Shown one piece after another: positions 1 through 5,934 of a DNA stretch of 7,322 bases. Position numbers and translations under genes: made by a program. Location: the NCBI GenBank assembly GCA_003444615.1, contig DLUN01000099.1, forward strand, positions 466 to 7,787, in the 5' to 3' direction. The notes under the pieces are model-generated. The model had not been told where the DNA came from. It worked only from the letters and a program-made list of their open reading frames with translations, and searched no databases. How positions within the stretch are numbered: the stretch's first letter is position 1; the number at the start of each line of letters is the position of its first letter. The stretch is from Syntrophomonas sp. (GTDB taxonomy: Bacteria; Bacillota; Syntrophomonadia; Syntrophomonadales; Syntrophomonadaceae).

Positions 1-800
1 GTACAGGAGCCATGCTGACCCAATTTATGTTCCACGCCGGTGGTAATGACATCATTATCCTCTAAACTGCCATCTTCGTTAACCCAGTACTTAGGAACCA
101 CAAAGAGAGAAATTCCCCGGGTCCCCGGTTTGGCTCCCTCGACTCTGGCCAGATAGAGGTGAATGATGTTTTCGGAAAAGTCATTATCTCCGCCGGTGAT
201 GAAGATCTTTTGGCCTTTAATTTTGAAAATACGTGGATCATCGGTAGGATAGGCTTTGGACAAAATATCTCCTACGTCTGAGCCAGCCGTAGGTTCTGTT
301 AAACACATGGTCCCTGTCCAGGAACCATCCATCATCTTAGGAAGGAACATCTTTTTGAGCTTGTCGTCACCAAAAGTCTGGATAAGCCCAGCAGCACCGC
401 TGGTCAGTATTATATAAGGTCCAAAGGCAGGATTGGCTGCACAAAACATTTCCCATACCATAGAGAAAAGGATGTGCGGCATTACCATGGCGCCTTCACT
501 TTCATCAATATTGCTGGTTCCCCATCCTTCAGATTGAAGCTGCTTATAGAGCGGTCCAAAGCTTTCCGGCAGCTTCACTTTACCGTTTTCGAAAGTAACT
601 GGATTTTTATCCCCATCCTCATTGGTAGGTTCTATGAGTTCTTTAGCCATTTTCAAACAAGGGTCCAGAATAGCATCCACATCGTCTTTGGAATAATAGT
701 CAGCATACCTGGGATAGGCAAAAATCCTCTCGGTGGGTAGCCATTCCTTAACGATAAATTTTAAGTCACGAGTATTTAGGTACGCAAAATTGGCAGACAT
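1..800 (-). CDS. Acyl-CoA dehydrogenase, N-terminal part (cut by left window edge)
   Basis: This gene encodes a flavoprotein that oxidises an acyl-CoA to the 2-enoyl-CoA and passes electrons to electron-transfer flavoprotein. Only the first 266 codons are visible; the C-terminal half, with the catalytic glutamate, lies left of the window. The ATG at 798-800 has a strong Shine-Dalgarno (GGGAGG, 810-815) nine bases upstream. Visible are the N-terminal extension typical of the ~600-residue subfamily (STRD/NTRD-K-F-I-x-K-E-W-L near residues 9-21), the helical N-terminal domain, and the FAD/substrate-binding beta-domain with MCLTEPTAGSDVGD at about 165-178 and ITGGD near 201. It is clearly paralogous to the complete gene at 1290-3125 and lies in the same orientation downstream of it. 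The 489-base gap with its own promoter candidates and the terminator of the upstream gene suggest a separate transcript. Substrate chain length cannot be assigned. Confidence 0.95.
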   Translation of the reverse strand, partial: MSANFAYLNTRDLKFIVKEWLPTERIFAYPRYADYYSKDDVDAILDPCLKMAKELIEPTNEDGDKNPVTFENGKVKLPESFGPLYKQLQSEGWGTSNIDESEGAMVMPHILFSMVWEMFCAANPAFGPYIILTSGAAGLIQTFGDDKLKKMFLPKMMDGSWTGTMCLTEPTAGSDVGDILSKAYPTDDPRIFKIKGQKIFITGGDNDFSENIIHLYLARVEGAKPGTRGISLFVVPKYWVNEDGSLEDNDVITTGVEHKLGQHGSC

Positions 801-809
801 ATTTTACAC

Positions 810-828
810 CCTCCCATTTTTCAGGAGG
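810..828 (-). promoter_or_regulatory. Candidate hairpin sequestering the ribosome binding site of the edge acyl-CoA dehydrogenase
   Basis: On the minus-strand transcript CCTCC (complement of 824-828) can pair perfectly with GGAGG (complement of 810-814), with a nine-base loop. The GGAGG is the Shine-Dalgarno of the ATG at 798-800. The stem is only 5 bp but has four G-C pairs. Pairing would hide the ribosome binding site. The pairing is seen in the sequence; a regulatory role is inferred. Confidence 0.35.
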
Positions 829-868
829 CCCCCCTAGCCATATCTTGTCTTTCTAATATGCAGTTGTC

Positions 869-952
869 CCCTGGTCCGCCGCAGGGTAGGTCCCCCTATA
901 GTCTTAATCTGTATCTCTCTAAACTGTAAACATGTTGCAGGTTATGACCTGC
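869..952 (-). promoter_or_regulatory. Structured 5' leader with two small hairpins
   Basis: Two inverted repeats lie in the probable leader of the edge gene: GCAGGT/ACCTGC (937-942 and 947-952, four-base loop) and CCCTG/CAGGG (869-873 and 882-886, eight-base loop). The first also works as a DNA dyad and so could be an operator rather than an RNA element. A second TTATGAC copy (954-960) directly follows the first (942-948). No known riboswitch consensus was recognised. Confidence 0.3.
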
Positions 953-992
953 CTTATGACACCTACTATATCACCCCCCTGGATATTATCTA

Positions 993-1015
993 ACACATGA
1001 AAGCCTTTCATGTGT
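993..1015. promoter_or_regulatory. 23-bp palindrome, candidate operator of the edge acyl-CoA dehydrogenase
   Basis: ACACATGAAAG is followed by a single central base (1004) and its exact reverse complement CTTTCATGTGT, giving perfect 11-bp arms. On the minus strand its edge overlaps a perfect TTGACA -35-like box (1013-1018). It also lies about 25 bases downstream of the start expected from the other promoter candidate (1048-1077). A long perfect dyad with an odd centre at a promoter is typical of a dimeric repressor site. No regulator gene lies in the window, so the binding protein is unknown. Confidence 0.5.
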
Positions 1016-1047
1016 CAATCATGACATTCTATTCAGGCGCACTTGGT

Positions 1048-1077
1048 GTTATACCATTAACCCAATCGCCCGAGCAA
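1048..1077 (-). promoter_or_regulatory. Candidate sigma-A promoter with extended -10, for the edge acyl-CoA dehydrogenase
   Basis: On the minus strand TTGCTC (1072-1077) is followed after 18 bases by TATAAC (1048-1053), preceded by TGG, which makes an extended -10 (TGnTATAAC). The start would be near 1041, leaving a leader of about 240 bases. The TTGACA at 1013-1018 is an alternative -35 but lacks a good -10 at normal spacing (TGTTAG at 17 bases). Confidence 0.35.
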
Positions 1078-1170
1078 GAAAGTCACAATCCCTCACTCTT
1101 AGTGTTAATATTCTAAATAAGTTAAATAATTCCTCTTTCATTATCTTTATTTACATTTGGCATTATGGAT

Positions 1171-1204
1171 AAAAAAAAACCGGTTCAGATTAAACTGCTC
1201 CGGT
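1171..1204 (-). terminator. Intrinsic terminator of the complete acyl-CoA dehydrogenase gene
   Basis: On the minus strand ACCGG (1200-1204), a 2x2 internal loop, CAG, a six-base loop, CTG and CCGGT (1179-1183) form a hairpin. A run of nine T (complement of A 1171-1179) follows directly. It lies about 86 bases past the stop at 1290. There is no T-run on the other side, so it acts on the minus strand only. Confidence 0.75.
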
Positions 1205-1214
1205 AAAAGAATTC

Positions 1215-1259
1215 CACAGGGTTTTGCTTTATATAGTTTTGATGTTGCAAAACCCTGTG
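1215..1259. repeat. Inverted repeat with perfect 13-bp arms (3' hairpin)
   Basis: CACAGGGTTTTGC (1215-1227) and its exact reverse complement (1247-1259) flank a 19-base AT-rich loop. It sits 30 bases after the stop of the 1290-3125 gene and just before that gene's intrinsic terminator. It has only a short T-stretch of its own (minus-strand GAATTCTTTT), so it may be a second, weaker terminator or a 3' stabilising stem-loop. Confidence 0.6.
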
Positions 1260-1289
1260 TCAAACTAGGGGGGACCTAGCTCGTCATCT

Positions 1290-3125
1290 TTAGAAAATCA
1301 AAAAGGCTTCTTCTTCAATATCCAACACCGCGGTATTGCCGTCTTTGATTACCTCTAAGGTGCGGAATATATTGGGGACAATGTCGTGTAAATAGTAACG
1401 GGCGGAGTTAACCTTGCCGTTGTAGAATGCATAGTCATGATGTTCTTTGCCTAACTCATCTATTTTAGCTTGGGCTACTAAAGCCTGTTCCAGAAGTAGC
1501 TGACCACAGATGAGTTCTGATGTAGCATGGAGTATTCTGGTAGCATACAGAGGCATCATGCTCATTTTCCCGTTCATAACATAGTTAGCTATGGCACCCT
1601 GAATTTCTTTATAAGCTTCCACCGCTCTTTTCAGAATAGCCATCTCACTAGCCAGCACGGGATGATCCGCATGCTCATTGGCAAAGGCTTCTATGTTAGC
1701 CAGCCACTGAGCAAACACTTTGCCCTTACCCATCATCCATTTGCGGCCTACCAGGTCCATGGACTGGATATAATTGGTGCCTTCCCAAATGGAGTAAATC
1801 TTCACATCTCTAGCTAGTTCAGCAATGGGATACTCTTCAGAATAACCATTTCCTCCGTATACCTGCATTGCTTCCGCGCATAATTCCCAAGCCTTGTCAG
1901 AGCAATAGGCTTTAACGAGGGGGGTATGAATATCTATATTGCCAGAGATCATTTTCTTCTCTTCCGGATCAGTAGTATTTTCGAAAATATCAAACCAGTA
2001 ATAAGTCTTAAAGATCAAAGCACGCATGGCATCCACATGAGCTTTTAGATCTAACAGCATGCGGCGCACGTCCTCATGCTTTATGATCAACTGCCGACCA
2101 GCTTTAGGATCGGTCATGAGCCGGCCCTGAATGCGCTCAGTAGCGTAGGAGGCAGCATTGTGGAATGCAACAGCCGTTTCTGCCAAAGCAGCATGTCCCG
2201 TTTCCATACGAGCCCCATTCATCATCTGGAACATCTGAGCCATACCTTGGCCCCTGCCTTCTTCATCAGGAGGGTTACCCAGTATGTATCCCCGGCATTC
2301 ATTGTTTTCACCAAAAGACATAACACAGGTGGAAGAACCTTTGATTCCCATTTTATGTTCAATACCGATGCAGGCTACATCATTGGGACCAGTGATATTG
2401 CCGTCATCATCTACCCACATTTTGGGAACCGCAAATAGGGATATACCTTTGGTACCTGGGAGAGCCCCTTCCACACGGGCCAGAACTAAATGAATTATGT
2501 TTTCAGTAATGTCCTGCTCTCCGCCGGTTATAAAACATTTGGTACCCTTAATCTTATATACTCCTGGCTCATCGGTTGGATAAGCCTTGGTCAACAGGTC
2601 TCCTACATCAGAGCCCGCATTAGGTTCAGTCAGGCACATGGTGCCAGCCCATTCCCCGCTGTACATTTTCTCTCTATAGAGTCTATTTACTTTTTCGTTT
2701 CCAAAGCTAGCCACCAGCCCAGCAGCTCCTGCTGTAGCCAAGACATAAGGCATTAGGGCCGCATTAGCTCCGGCCAGATACTCTCCACAAGCCCTAAACA
2801 GGGTCTGGGGCAACCGTCCTTCACAATGGTGATCCTCATTACTGGCACCCCATCCGTTCTCCTGAACAAACCAATAAGCATCCTTAAAAGATGGTGGTAC
2901 GGTTACTTGGCCTTCCTTAAACTGAGCTTGAACAGCGTCATTATCATCACGAGTGGGAGCTACGACTTCCTTGGCAACTTTCAGTGCCTGTTCCAGGATC
3001 ATATCGATATCGTCTACTCCGTAGTAATCCTTGAAAGCATCATAGGCCAGTACCTTTTCCATATCCAGCCATTCTTTGAGAATAAATTTGTGATCACGAG
3101 TTGAGTACAGAAAATTTGATGCCAC
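1290..3125 (-). CDS. Acyl-CoA dehydrogenase, ~600-residue subfamily
   Basis: This 611-residue FAD enzyme oxidises acyl-CoA to trans-2-enoyl-CoA, the first oxidative step of beta-oxidation, giving electrons to EtfAB. The start is GTG (3123-3125), set by GGGAGG (3134-3139) eight bases upstream. Domains in order: an N-terminal extension (1-40); the helical N-terminal domain (about 45-160); the beta-domain with MCLTEPNAGSDVGD (163-176) and FITGGEQD (198-205); the C-terminal helical domain with MQVYGGNGYSEEYP (420-433); and an extra C-terminal region after about 465, which explains the length over the usual 380-residue enzymes. E448 in WEGTN matches the catalytic base of medium-chain acyl-CoA dehydrogenase, so the enzyme looks active. 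It lies downstream of a CoA-transferase and upstream of a paralogue, all in one direction. The family is secure; chain length and electron partner are inferred. Confidence 0.97.
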   Translation of the reverse strand: MASNFLYSTRDHKFILKEWLDMEKVLAYDAFKDYYGVDDIDMILEQALKVAKEVVAPTRDDNDAVQAQFKEGQVTVPPSFKDAYWFVQENGWGASNEDHHCEGRLPQTLFRACGEYLAGANAALMPYVLATAGAAGLVASFGNEKVNRLYREKMYSGEWAGTMCLTEPNAGSDVGDLLTKAYPTDEPGVYKIKGTKCFITGGEQDITENIIHLVLARVEGALPGTKGISLFAVPKMWVDDDGNITGPNDVACIGIEHKMGIKGSSTCVMSFGENNECRGYILGNPPDEEGRGQGMAQMFQMMNGARMETGHAALAETAVAFHNAASYATERIQGRLMTDPKAGRQLIIKHEDVRRMLLDLKAHVDAMRALIFKTYYWFDIFENTTDPEEKKMISGNIDIHTPLVKAYCSDKAWELCAEAMQVYGGNGYSEEYPIAELARDVKIYSIWEGTNYIQSMDLVGRKWMMGKGKVFAQWLANIEAFANEHADHPVLASEMAILKRAVEAYKEIQGAIANYVMNGKMSMMPLYATRILHATSELICGQLLLEQALVAQAKIDELGKEHHDYAFYNGKVNSARYYLHDIVPNIFRTLEVIKDGNTAVLDIEEEAFLIF

Positions 3126-3186
3126 TTAATATTCCTCCCGTCTTAAAATCTTCCCCGGATTGACAATAAAGACTGTGATTTTACAA

Positions 3187-3253
3187 CCTGCTTTAAGGAC
3201 TGCACCACAGCAGGCATAAAACCACTTCATAAGTCAGAAAACCTGCTTATGAA
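3187..3253 (-). promoter_or_regulatory. Structured leader of the complete acyl-CoA dehydrogenase
   Basis: TTCATAAG (3226-3233) and CTTATGAA (3246-3253) are exact reverse complements. CAG/CTG (3235-3237 and 3243-3245) extends the stem across a one-base bulge, leaving a five-base loop. In addition GCAGG (3210-3214) can pair with CCTGC at either 3187-3191 or 3242-3246, and the latter pairing competes with the first hairpin. It may be an RNA switch or an operator; no known riboswitch consensus is recognised. Confidence 0.35.
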
Positions 3254-3284
3254 ACTCCGATTCCCTTTTATTCGTATTTTCCTC

Positions 3285-3290
3285 ATTATA
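3285..3290 (-). promoter_or_regulatory. Candidate -10 box for the complete acyl-CoA dehydrogenase
   Basis: A perfect TATAAT lies on the minus strand in AT-rich DNA. The best hexamer at 17-base spacing is TTTTAA, a weak -35. A start near 3278 would give a leader of about 150 bases containing the 3226-3253 hairpin. In this AT-rich DNA the box could be chance. Confidence 0.3.
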
Positions 3291-3573
3291 ATAATTGAAT
3301 TATAAAATTAAAAGGCTTCCCTCCCTGTTTGAATAAAGTCTATATTTTCGGACGATTCTAACTTTCTTGGTTTCACCGGTTGGTCCGATATTTTAAGGGT
3401 TTGTCCTCTTAAATACAGTCCTATCTATTCACAACTTGCTTATGCATAAATTGTCATGTTATTTTTGATATTCGACACAATCCTAACTACATACGAAACA
3501 TTCCTAGACCAATTATTAAAGACCGTTTATTTGCCTGGGTTGGCAAAACATATTAGAGGCCTAACTGGTTCAT

Positions 3574-4920
3574 TTATTCCTGTATCCATCCAGGATAGAA
3601 ATTTTTCCTCAGGCTGTTGCGCAGCTCTCCACGCAAATCAGGGTGAGCAATGGCAATCAATTCGTTAGCTCGCTCCCGCCTACTTTTATAACGTAAATTC
3701 GCAACCCCGTATTCACTTATTACATATTGGGCATAACTTCTAGGGACTGTTACCGGCGTACCAGGAGGTAATTCAGGAACAATTGACGAAGATAACTGAC
3801 CATCTTTCATGGTACGGGCTGCGTTTATCAAAGTAATGCCCCGTCCCCCTTCTGACCAGTAGGCTCCCATCATAAAGTCCAGTTGTCCGCCGGAGCCGCT
3901 TACCATTCTATGCCCTATCCCTTCCGAAGCGATCTGACCGCTGAAATCCACCATTAAAGCCATATTCATTGCTACCACATTGGGATGCTGCGCTATAAAA
4001 ACCGGGTTGTTGGTATAAGAAGCAGGATGCAGTTCACAAGAGGGGTTGCGTTCAACAAACTTGTACATTTCTTTATCCCCCAAACAGAAGGTCCCCATGG
4101 TTACTCCAGGATGATGGGGCTTAAGACGATTAGTTACAATGCCCTTTTCTACTAATTGGGGCAATCCTATGGGATACATTTCGGTAATAACCCCCAGATC
4201 ATAACGATTGTCCAGCCCTTGGACTACCGCTTCTGGGATACCACCGATTCCCATTTGTATGTTGTCACCATCCTTGATTAATTCCAGAACATAGCCAGCA
4301 ATTGTTTTGTCGACTTCGGTAGGGGTACCCCTTTTGAACTCCGGTACGGGGCTGGAGTGTTCGATGAAATAGTCAAACTCACTAACATGCAGCCAGTTAT
4401 TACCGTATACTACGGGAGTCTGTTCGTTGACCTCCCCAATGACTACACGCAATTTGCCCAGCTTGCGCCCGTCTTTTATAGACTGCCAGGTATAGTCGTT
4501 GGTCAGGCTGAGATTAACATACCCATTTTTATCTGGTGGAGTGACCATGGTGATAAAAACATCCGAGCGATGAGCCGATTTTTCTCCCCCATCCATAACC
4601 GTGTTTATGAGATAATCACAGTTATTCGCATAAGATTTGCGTATGGATGCGATGCCGAAAGCCGGCATATAATTAATCCGCCCCTCTAGATTTTTCATGA
4701 ATTCCGGGTCATATAAACGGGTAGGCCTTAGTTGAATGGTGTCCATTATGATAACATTTTGCAATTCTTCATGCCGGTCAAGAATTGCTTCATATAATTC
4801 AGACGAGCACCCACCGGCTCCAATGGCGATAGATACAAAATCACCAGATTGGATAGACTGGGCTGCCTCTTCAAAACTGACCAGTTTGCGTCGATATTCT
4901 TCTTTCCATTTTTGAGCCAT
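3574..4920 (-). CDS. CoA-transferase, acetyl-CoA hydrolase/transferase family (butyryl-CoA:acetate or 4-hydroxybutyrate CoA-transferase type)
   Basis: This cytoplasmic 448-residue enzyme should move CoA between acetyl-CoA and a carboxylic acid through a glutamyl-CoA intermediate. In a syntrophic fatty-acid oxidiser that would activate butyrate at the expense of acetyl-CoA and release acetate. Visible motifs are GIGGIPEAV (224-232), the TEM motif with probable catalytic E247, SGSGGQLDF (341-349) and EYGVANLRYKS (403-413). Length and motif order match butyrate/4-hydroxybutyrate CoA-transferases, as does the C-terminal acetyl-CoA hydrolase domain. The ATG at 4918-4920 has a rather weak GGGGGA site seven bases upstream. 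It is divergent from the acetate-type permease and upstream of two acyl-CoA dehydrogenases in the same direction. The family is sure. The exact acid (butyrate, 4-hydroxybutyrate, propionate) is not, and a hydrolase activity cannot be excluded by sequence alone. Confidence 0.95.
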   Translation of the reverse strand: MAQKWKEEYRRKLVSFEEAAQSIQSGDFVSIAIGAGGCSSELYEAILDRHEELQNVIIMDTIQLRPTRLYDPEFMKNLEGRINYMPAFGIASIRKSYANNCDYLINTVMDGGEKSAHRSDVFITMVTPPDKNGYVNLSLTNDYTWQSIKDGRKLGKLRVVIGEVNEQTPVVYGNNWLHVSEFDYFIEHSSPVPEFKRGTPTEVDKTIAGYVLELIKDGDNIQMGIGGIPEAVVQGLDNRYDLGVITEMYPIGLPQLVEKGIVTNRLKPHHPGVTMGTFCLGDKEMYKFVERNPSCELHPASYTNNPVFIAQHPNVVAMNMALMVDFSGQIASEGIGHRMVSGSGGQLDFMMGAYWSEGGRGITLINAARTMKDGQLSSSIVPELPPGTPVTVPRSYAQYVISEYGVANLRYKSRRERANELIAIAHPDLRGELRNSLRKNFYPGWIQE

Positions 4921-4970
4921 CCAAATTCCCCCATTTTGAAATTATCGCTACTATCCATGTACTTATATTC

Positions 4971-5096
4971 TTTCATTATATTTTACCATTATCAACTATT
5001 TGTTTTTTTATTATCTGCACTCCCACCAATATCGAATACTTCTAGAAATGCTAGGTGTAAAAAGGAGTTTAAATAAATGTGTGGAATATAATGAAA
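4971..5096. promoter_or_regulatory. Divergent promoter region with a 12-bp inverted repeat holding both -10 boxes
   Basis: TTTCATTATATT (4971-4982) and its exact reverse complement AATATAATGAAA (5085-5096) face outward toward the CoA-transferase and the permease. Each contains a perfect TATAAT on the strand of the gene it would serve: minus 4975-4980 and plus 5087-5092. Predicted starts leave leaders of about 48 and 90 bases. Neither has a good -35 hexamer at 16-18 bases, which suggests activator dependence or a shared protein site. A T-run (5003-5009) lies between them. Confidence 0.45.
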
Positions 5097-5124
5097 TCTA
5101 CACTAACCACCCTTTATTACATAT

Positions 5125-5134
5125 GGAAGGAGGA
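5125..5134 (+). other. Orphan Shine-Dalgarno-like GGAAGGAGGAG in the permease leader
   Basis: A near-perfect ribosome-binding sequence lies about 50 bases before the permease start with no ATG, GTG or TTG at proper spacing; the codon after it is ATC. A second SD-like AAAAGGAG (5060-5066 region) precedes a four-codon ORF at 5077-5091, whose TAA overlaps an ATG opening a 21-codon ORF (5091-5156). If the -10 at 5087-5092 is real, those starts are not transcribed from it. No function is claimed. Confidence 0.25.
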
Positions 5135-5187
5135 GAACATCAAAAATAACACTTAGTATTGATTCAACATTTTAGGGAGGGGAATTA

Positions 5188-5850
5188 ATGGGGAACACAA
5201 ATGAAATGAAGGTAATAGGTCACGTTCAAGAACTGGTAGCTAATCCATCACCTTTGGGCCTTTTTGGTTTAGCTATAGTTACTCTGGTAGCATCTTCAAA
5301 CAAACTAGGTATTACCGATGGAACTGCCTACATTATACCCTGGGCACTTTTCCTGGGTGCTGCCGCCCAATTTGTAGCCGGTATACTGGATTACAAACAC
5401 AACAACACCTTTGGAGCTACAGCTTTTTGCGGATACGGGTTTTTCTGGTTCGCTATGGCATTTAGCTGGATGATTGCCAATGGATTGTGGGGAGATGGTG
5501 CCGTAGCTTTTGATGTTCGCCAAATGGGTTTTGCCTTTTTAGGCTACTTTATCTTTACGGTATATATGACTATAGGATCTATGGGTACCAACAAGGTGTT
5601 GTTTATAATATTCTTTTTGATTGATTTGCTCTTTTTAGGCCTCTTTATGAATACTTTAGGCTGGGGCGGAGAATTTTTCCATATGTTAGCTGCTTATTCA
5701 GAGCTGGGAATCGCTATAGTATCCTTCTATGGTTCAGCAGCGGCGGTATTAAATACTCACTACGGAATAACAGTCCTGCCTGTTGGCAGCCCCTTCGGGC
5801 CCTGGGCTAAAGCTGCTCAGGCTGCCAAATCGGCTCAAGCAGCTGCTTAA
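5188..5850 (+). CDS. Acetate/succinate permease, GPR1/FUN34/YaaH (SatP, AceTr) family
   Basis: This 220-residue inner-membrane protein of the acetate uptake transporter family forms channels or transporters for acetate and related short acids; the characterised bacterial SatP proteins are hexameric. The family signature NPSPLGL lies at 19-25, just before the first of six hydrophobic segments (about 22-40, 47-67, 78-98, 112-132, 136-153 and 165-187). FCGYGFFW (80-87) and LNTHYG (188-193) are further family-like motifs. The tail is alanine-rich (208-220). The ATG at 5188-5190 has GGGAGG (5175-5180) seven bases upstream. It is divergent from the CoA-transferase and ends in a strong terminator, so it is monocistronic. 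In this setting it may export acetate made by beta-oxidation, or take up acetate or butyrate; direction and substrate are inferred. Confidence 0.95.
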   Translation: MGNTNEMKVIGHVQELVANPSPLGLFGLAIVTLVASSNKLGITDGTAYIIPWALFLGAAAQFVAGILDYKHNNTFGATAFCGYGFFWFAMAFSWMIANGLWGDGAVAFDVRQMGFAFLGYFIFTVYMTIGSMGTNKVLFIIFFLIDLLFLGLFMNTLGWGGEFFHMLAAYSELGIAIVSFYGSAAAVLNTHYGITVLPVGSPFGPWAKAAQAAKSAQAAA

Positions 5851-5870
5851 TATTGCGTTAAAAGGCAAAG

Positions 5871-5901
5871 GAGGCCGTCCTCAAGGATGGCCTCTTTTTT
5901 T
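5871..5901 (+). terminator. Strong intrinsic terminator of the permease gene
   Basis: GAGGCCGTCC (5871-5880) pairs with GGATGGCCTC (5885-5894) in a 10-bp stem with one G-U pair and a TCAA loop, followed by seven T (5895-5901). It lies 20 bases after the stop codon and separates the permease from the toxin-antitoxin operon. Confidence 0.95.
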
Positions 5902-5934
5902 AGTTGATCGAGGGAATAAATTTAATCACCCTTG

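Larger units (their letters stand above)
801..1289. other. Intergenic region between the two acyl-CoA dehydrogenase genes
   Basis: No credible gene is present on either strand. Read on the minus strand, it holds in order: a 13-bp-arm hairpin (1215-1259) and an intrinsic terminator (1171-1204) ending the 1290-3125 gene; a candidate extended -10 promoter (1048-1077); a 23-bp palindrome (993-1015) touching a TTGACA box; and a leader with small hairpins at 937-952, 869-886 and 810-828 before the start at 800. On the minus strand it has several G-runs of four to six, but too far apart for a canonical G-quadruplex. Confidence 0.7.
3126..3573. other. Intergenic region: leader of the complete acyl-CoA dehydrogenase
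   Basis: No credible gene is seen. Next to the start lies the ribosome binding site (3134-3139). Further upstream are a hairpin (3226-3253), an alternative pairing of CCTGC/GCAGG words (3187-3246) and a TATAAT box on the minus strand (3285-3290) with only a poor -35. A hairpin TTTAAG/CTTAAA (3392-3413), a 10-bp palindrome TTATGCATAA (3440-3449) and a stem TTTGCC/GGCAAA (3530-3547) follow. The last lies just after the CoA-transferase stop but has no T-run, so no convincing terminator separates the two genes and read-through is possible. Confidence 0.6.

Noticed and set aside
801..985. Minus-strand G-runs as a G-quadruplex.
   Set aside because: Runs of four to six G are separated by tens of bases, well beyond canonical loop lengths.
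474..3104. Several plus-strand open frames of 69-120 codons opposite the acyl-CoA dehydrogenase genes.
   Set aside because: They are antisense shadows of strongly conserved coding sequence, lack ribosome binding sites and show no family motifs.
3530..3547. TTTGCC/GGCAAA stem after the CoA-transferase stop as an intrinsic terminator.
   Set aside because: The stem is only 6 bp and no T-run follows on either strand.
4746..4976. A minus-strand frame of 76 codons overlapping the start of the CoA-transferase.
   Set aside because: It is out of frame with the conserved CoA-transferase, whose N-terminus and start at 4920 are well supported.
5048..5149. A 33-codon ORF starting at ATG 5048.
   Set aside because: It has no ribosome binding site, crosses the candidate -10 of the permease and shows no recognisable features.
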